Shown: piece after piece, positions 6,193 through 7,080 of the stretch
Numbering within the stretch: the stretch's first letter is position 1
Layout of the letters: every line of letters starts with the position of its first letter
DNA from: Candidatus Zhuqueibacterota bacterium RBG_16_48_16
GTDB taxonomy: Bacteria > Zhuqueibacterota > Zhuqueibacteria > Residuimicrobiales > Sediminimicrobiaceae
Assembly (NCBI GenBank): GCA_001771235.1
Contig: METF01000196.1
Location: 1 to 7,080 of the forward strand
Length of the DNA stretch: 7,080 nt
Reading direction: 5' to 3'
The notes under the pieces: generated by a model
Databases searched by the model: none
Told to the model about the DNA's origin: nothing
What the model saw: the letters and a program-made list of their open reading frames with translations, nothing else
Made by a program: the position numbers and the translations under genes

Positions 6193-7080
6193 ATGAGACG
6201 GATGAAGCCGATCGCTGTTTTGTTGATTTTTATGTGGAGCTCAATTGCCTTTTCCCAGGGATTCCTCACAAGAGATAATAAGCGGATCGTAAACGGCAGC
6301 GGCGAAAAGGTTATCTTGAGAGCAATAGGGCTTGGCGGCTGGATGCTGCAGGAAGGCTATATGCTGCAAACGGAATCCTTTGCGAACACGCAGCATGAAA
6401 TAAGAGCCAAGATTGAAAGTGTTGTGGGCAAGGAGAACACCGAGGCTTTTTACGATGCCTGGCTGACAAACCATTGCCGCAAAAGAGATGTGGACTCTTT
6501 AGCCGCCTGGGGGTTCAACAGCATTCGCCTGCCCATGCATTATAACCTGTTTACCCTTCCCATAGAAGAAGAGCCGGTAAAAGGCCAAAACACCTGGCTT
6601 GAAAAAGGCTTTGAGATAATCGATAGCCTTTTGGCCTGGTGCGAAGAAAATGAGATGTATCTTATTTTAGACCTGCACGCCGCGCCGGGCGGACAGGGAG
6701 CGGACGCCCCGATATCGGATTACGATCCGGCAAAGCCCTCCTTGTGGGAGAGTACCGAGAACCGGGCAAAGACAGTGGCTTTATGGCGCAGGCTGGCCGA
6801 GCGATATGCTGACGAACCATGGATCGGCGGGTATGACCTCTTAAACGAGCCGAATTGGGACTTGCCGGGCAATGCCGCTTTAAAACAATTGTACCTGGAT
6901 ATTACCGCCGCCATTCGTCAGGTCGATGCCGATCATATTCTGTTCGTCGAGGGCAACTGGTTTGCCAACGATTTCACCGGCCTCACGCCTCCCTGGGATG
7001 ACAATATGGTCTACAGTTTTCATAAATATCACACCTATAACGATCAGAACGCCATCCAATGGGTGCTGAATTTGAGAGAC
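6193..7080 (+). CDS. Secreted glycoside hydrolase family 5 (cellulase/exo-glucanase-like), 3' partial
   Basis: The 296 visible codons run in frame off the right edge. Residues 1-21 form a signal peptide (MRRMK, hydrophobic core, likely cut after A-F-S at 21). The GH5 (beta/alpha)8 barrel follows: the N-terminal GLGGWML segment (46-52), RLPMHYN (112-118) carrying the conserved Arg and His, DLHAAPGGQ (160-168), and LLNEPN (216-221) with Glu219 as the predicted acid/base. YSFHKYHTY (274-282) holds the His-x-Tyr of the active site. The catalytic nucleophile Glu would lie beyond the window, so an intact active site cannot be confirmed. The DLHAAPGGQ segment is typical of the exo-beta-glucanase/cellulase side of GH5, but the substrate is not assignable from sequence alone. 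It is predicted to act on beta-linked glucan outside the cytoplasm. It is transcribed divergently from the lipid kinase, with a strong AGAGGA ribosome site. Confidence 0.9.
   Translation, partial: MRRMKPIAVLLIFMWSSIAFSQGFLTRDNKRIVNGSGEKVILRAIGLGGWMLQEGYMLQTESFANTQHEIRAKIESVVGKENTEAFYDAWLTNHCRKRDVDSLAAWGFNSIRLPMHYNLFTLPIEEEPVKGQNTWLEKGFEIIDSLLAWCEENEMYLILDLHAAPGGQGADAPISDYDPAKPSLWESTENRAKTVALWRRLAERYADEPWIGGYDLLNEPNWDLPGNAALKQLYLDITAAIRQVDADHILFVEGNWFANDFTGLTPPWDDNMVYSFHKYHTYNDQNAIQWVLNLRD

Noticed and set aside
6078..6278. 66-codon plus-strand open frame upstream of and overlapping the GH5 start
   Set aside because: The translation comes from the palindrome at 5967-6159 and then the wrong frame of the GH5 signal peptide.

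Overview
The window looks like a chromosomal stretch from an uncultured or little-studied bacterium of the Fibrobacterota-Chlorobiota-Bacteroidota neighbourhood, possibly Calditrichota/KSB1-like. This is an inference. It rests on a very large secreted protein built from alternating lamin-tail (LTD) and CARDB-like domains that ends in a FlgD-type beta domain, a secreted family-5 glycoside hydrolase, and many short palindromic intergenic repeats of kinds that recur in environmental genomes of this sort. No rRNA, tRNA, CRISPR, phage or transposase gene is visible.

Layout. (1) Positions 2-3127, plus strand: the 3' part of a giant modular surface protein, cut by the left edge. (2) Positions 3128-3941: about 0.8 kb without a credible gene, between two convergent genes and packed with palindromic repeats of at least three sequence types. 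(3) Positions 3942-4784, minus strand: a 280-residue membrane-anchored protein with no recognised family. (4) Positions 4873-5865, minus strand: a diacylglycerol-kinase-like lipid kinase of the YegS/BmrU type. A small hairpin element flanked by an 11-bp direct repeat has rewritten its 3' end. (5) Positions 5866-6192: a divergent intergenic region largely filled by a second, longer palindromic element related to the one inside the kinase gene. (6) Positions 6193-7080, plus strand: the N-terminal part of a secreted GH5 glycosidase, cut by the right edge.

How the parts relate. The kinase and the 280-residue protein are co-directional and may once have been more tightly linked; removing the inserted element leaves a kinase stop 49 bp before the downstream start. 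The GH5 enzyme and the LTD/CARDB protein are both predicted to act outside the cytoplasm, but nothing in the window ties them to one pathway. The most interesting signals are the apparent insertion that replaced the kinase C-terminus, the exact 804-bp spacing of the LTD start motifs in the large gene, and a palindromic repeat whose two arms carry matched double substitutions that keep small hairpins intact. I saw no clear evidence of a complete new defence, mobile or biosynthetic system.
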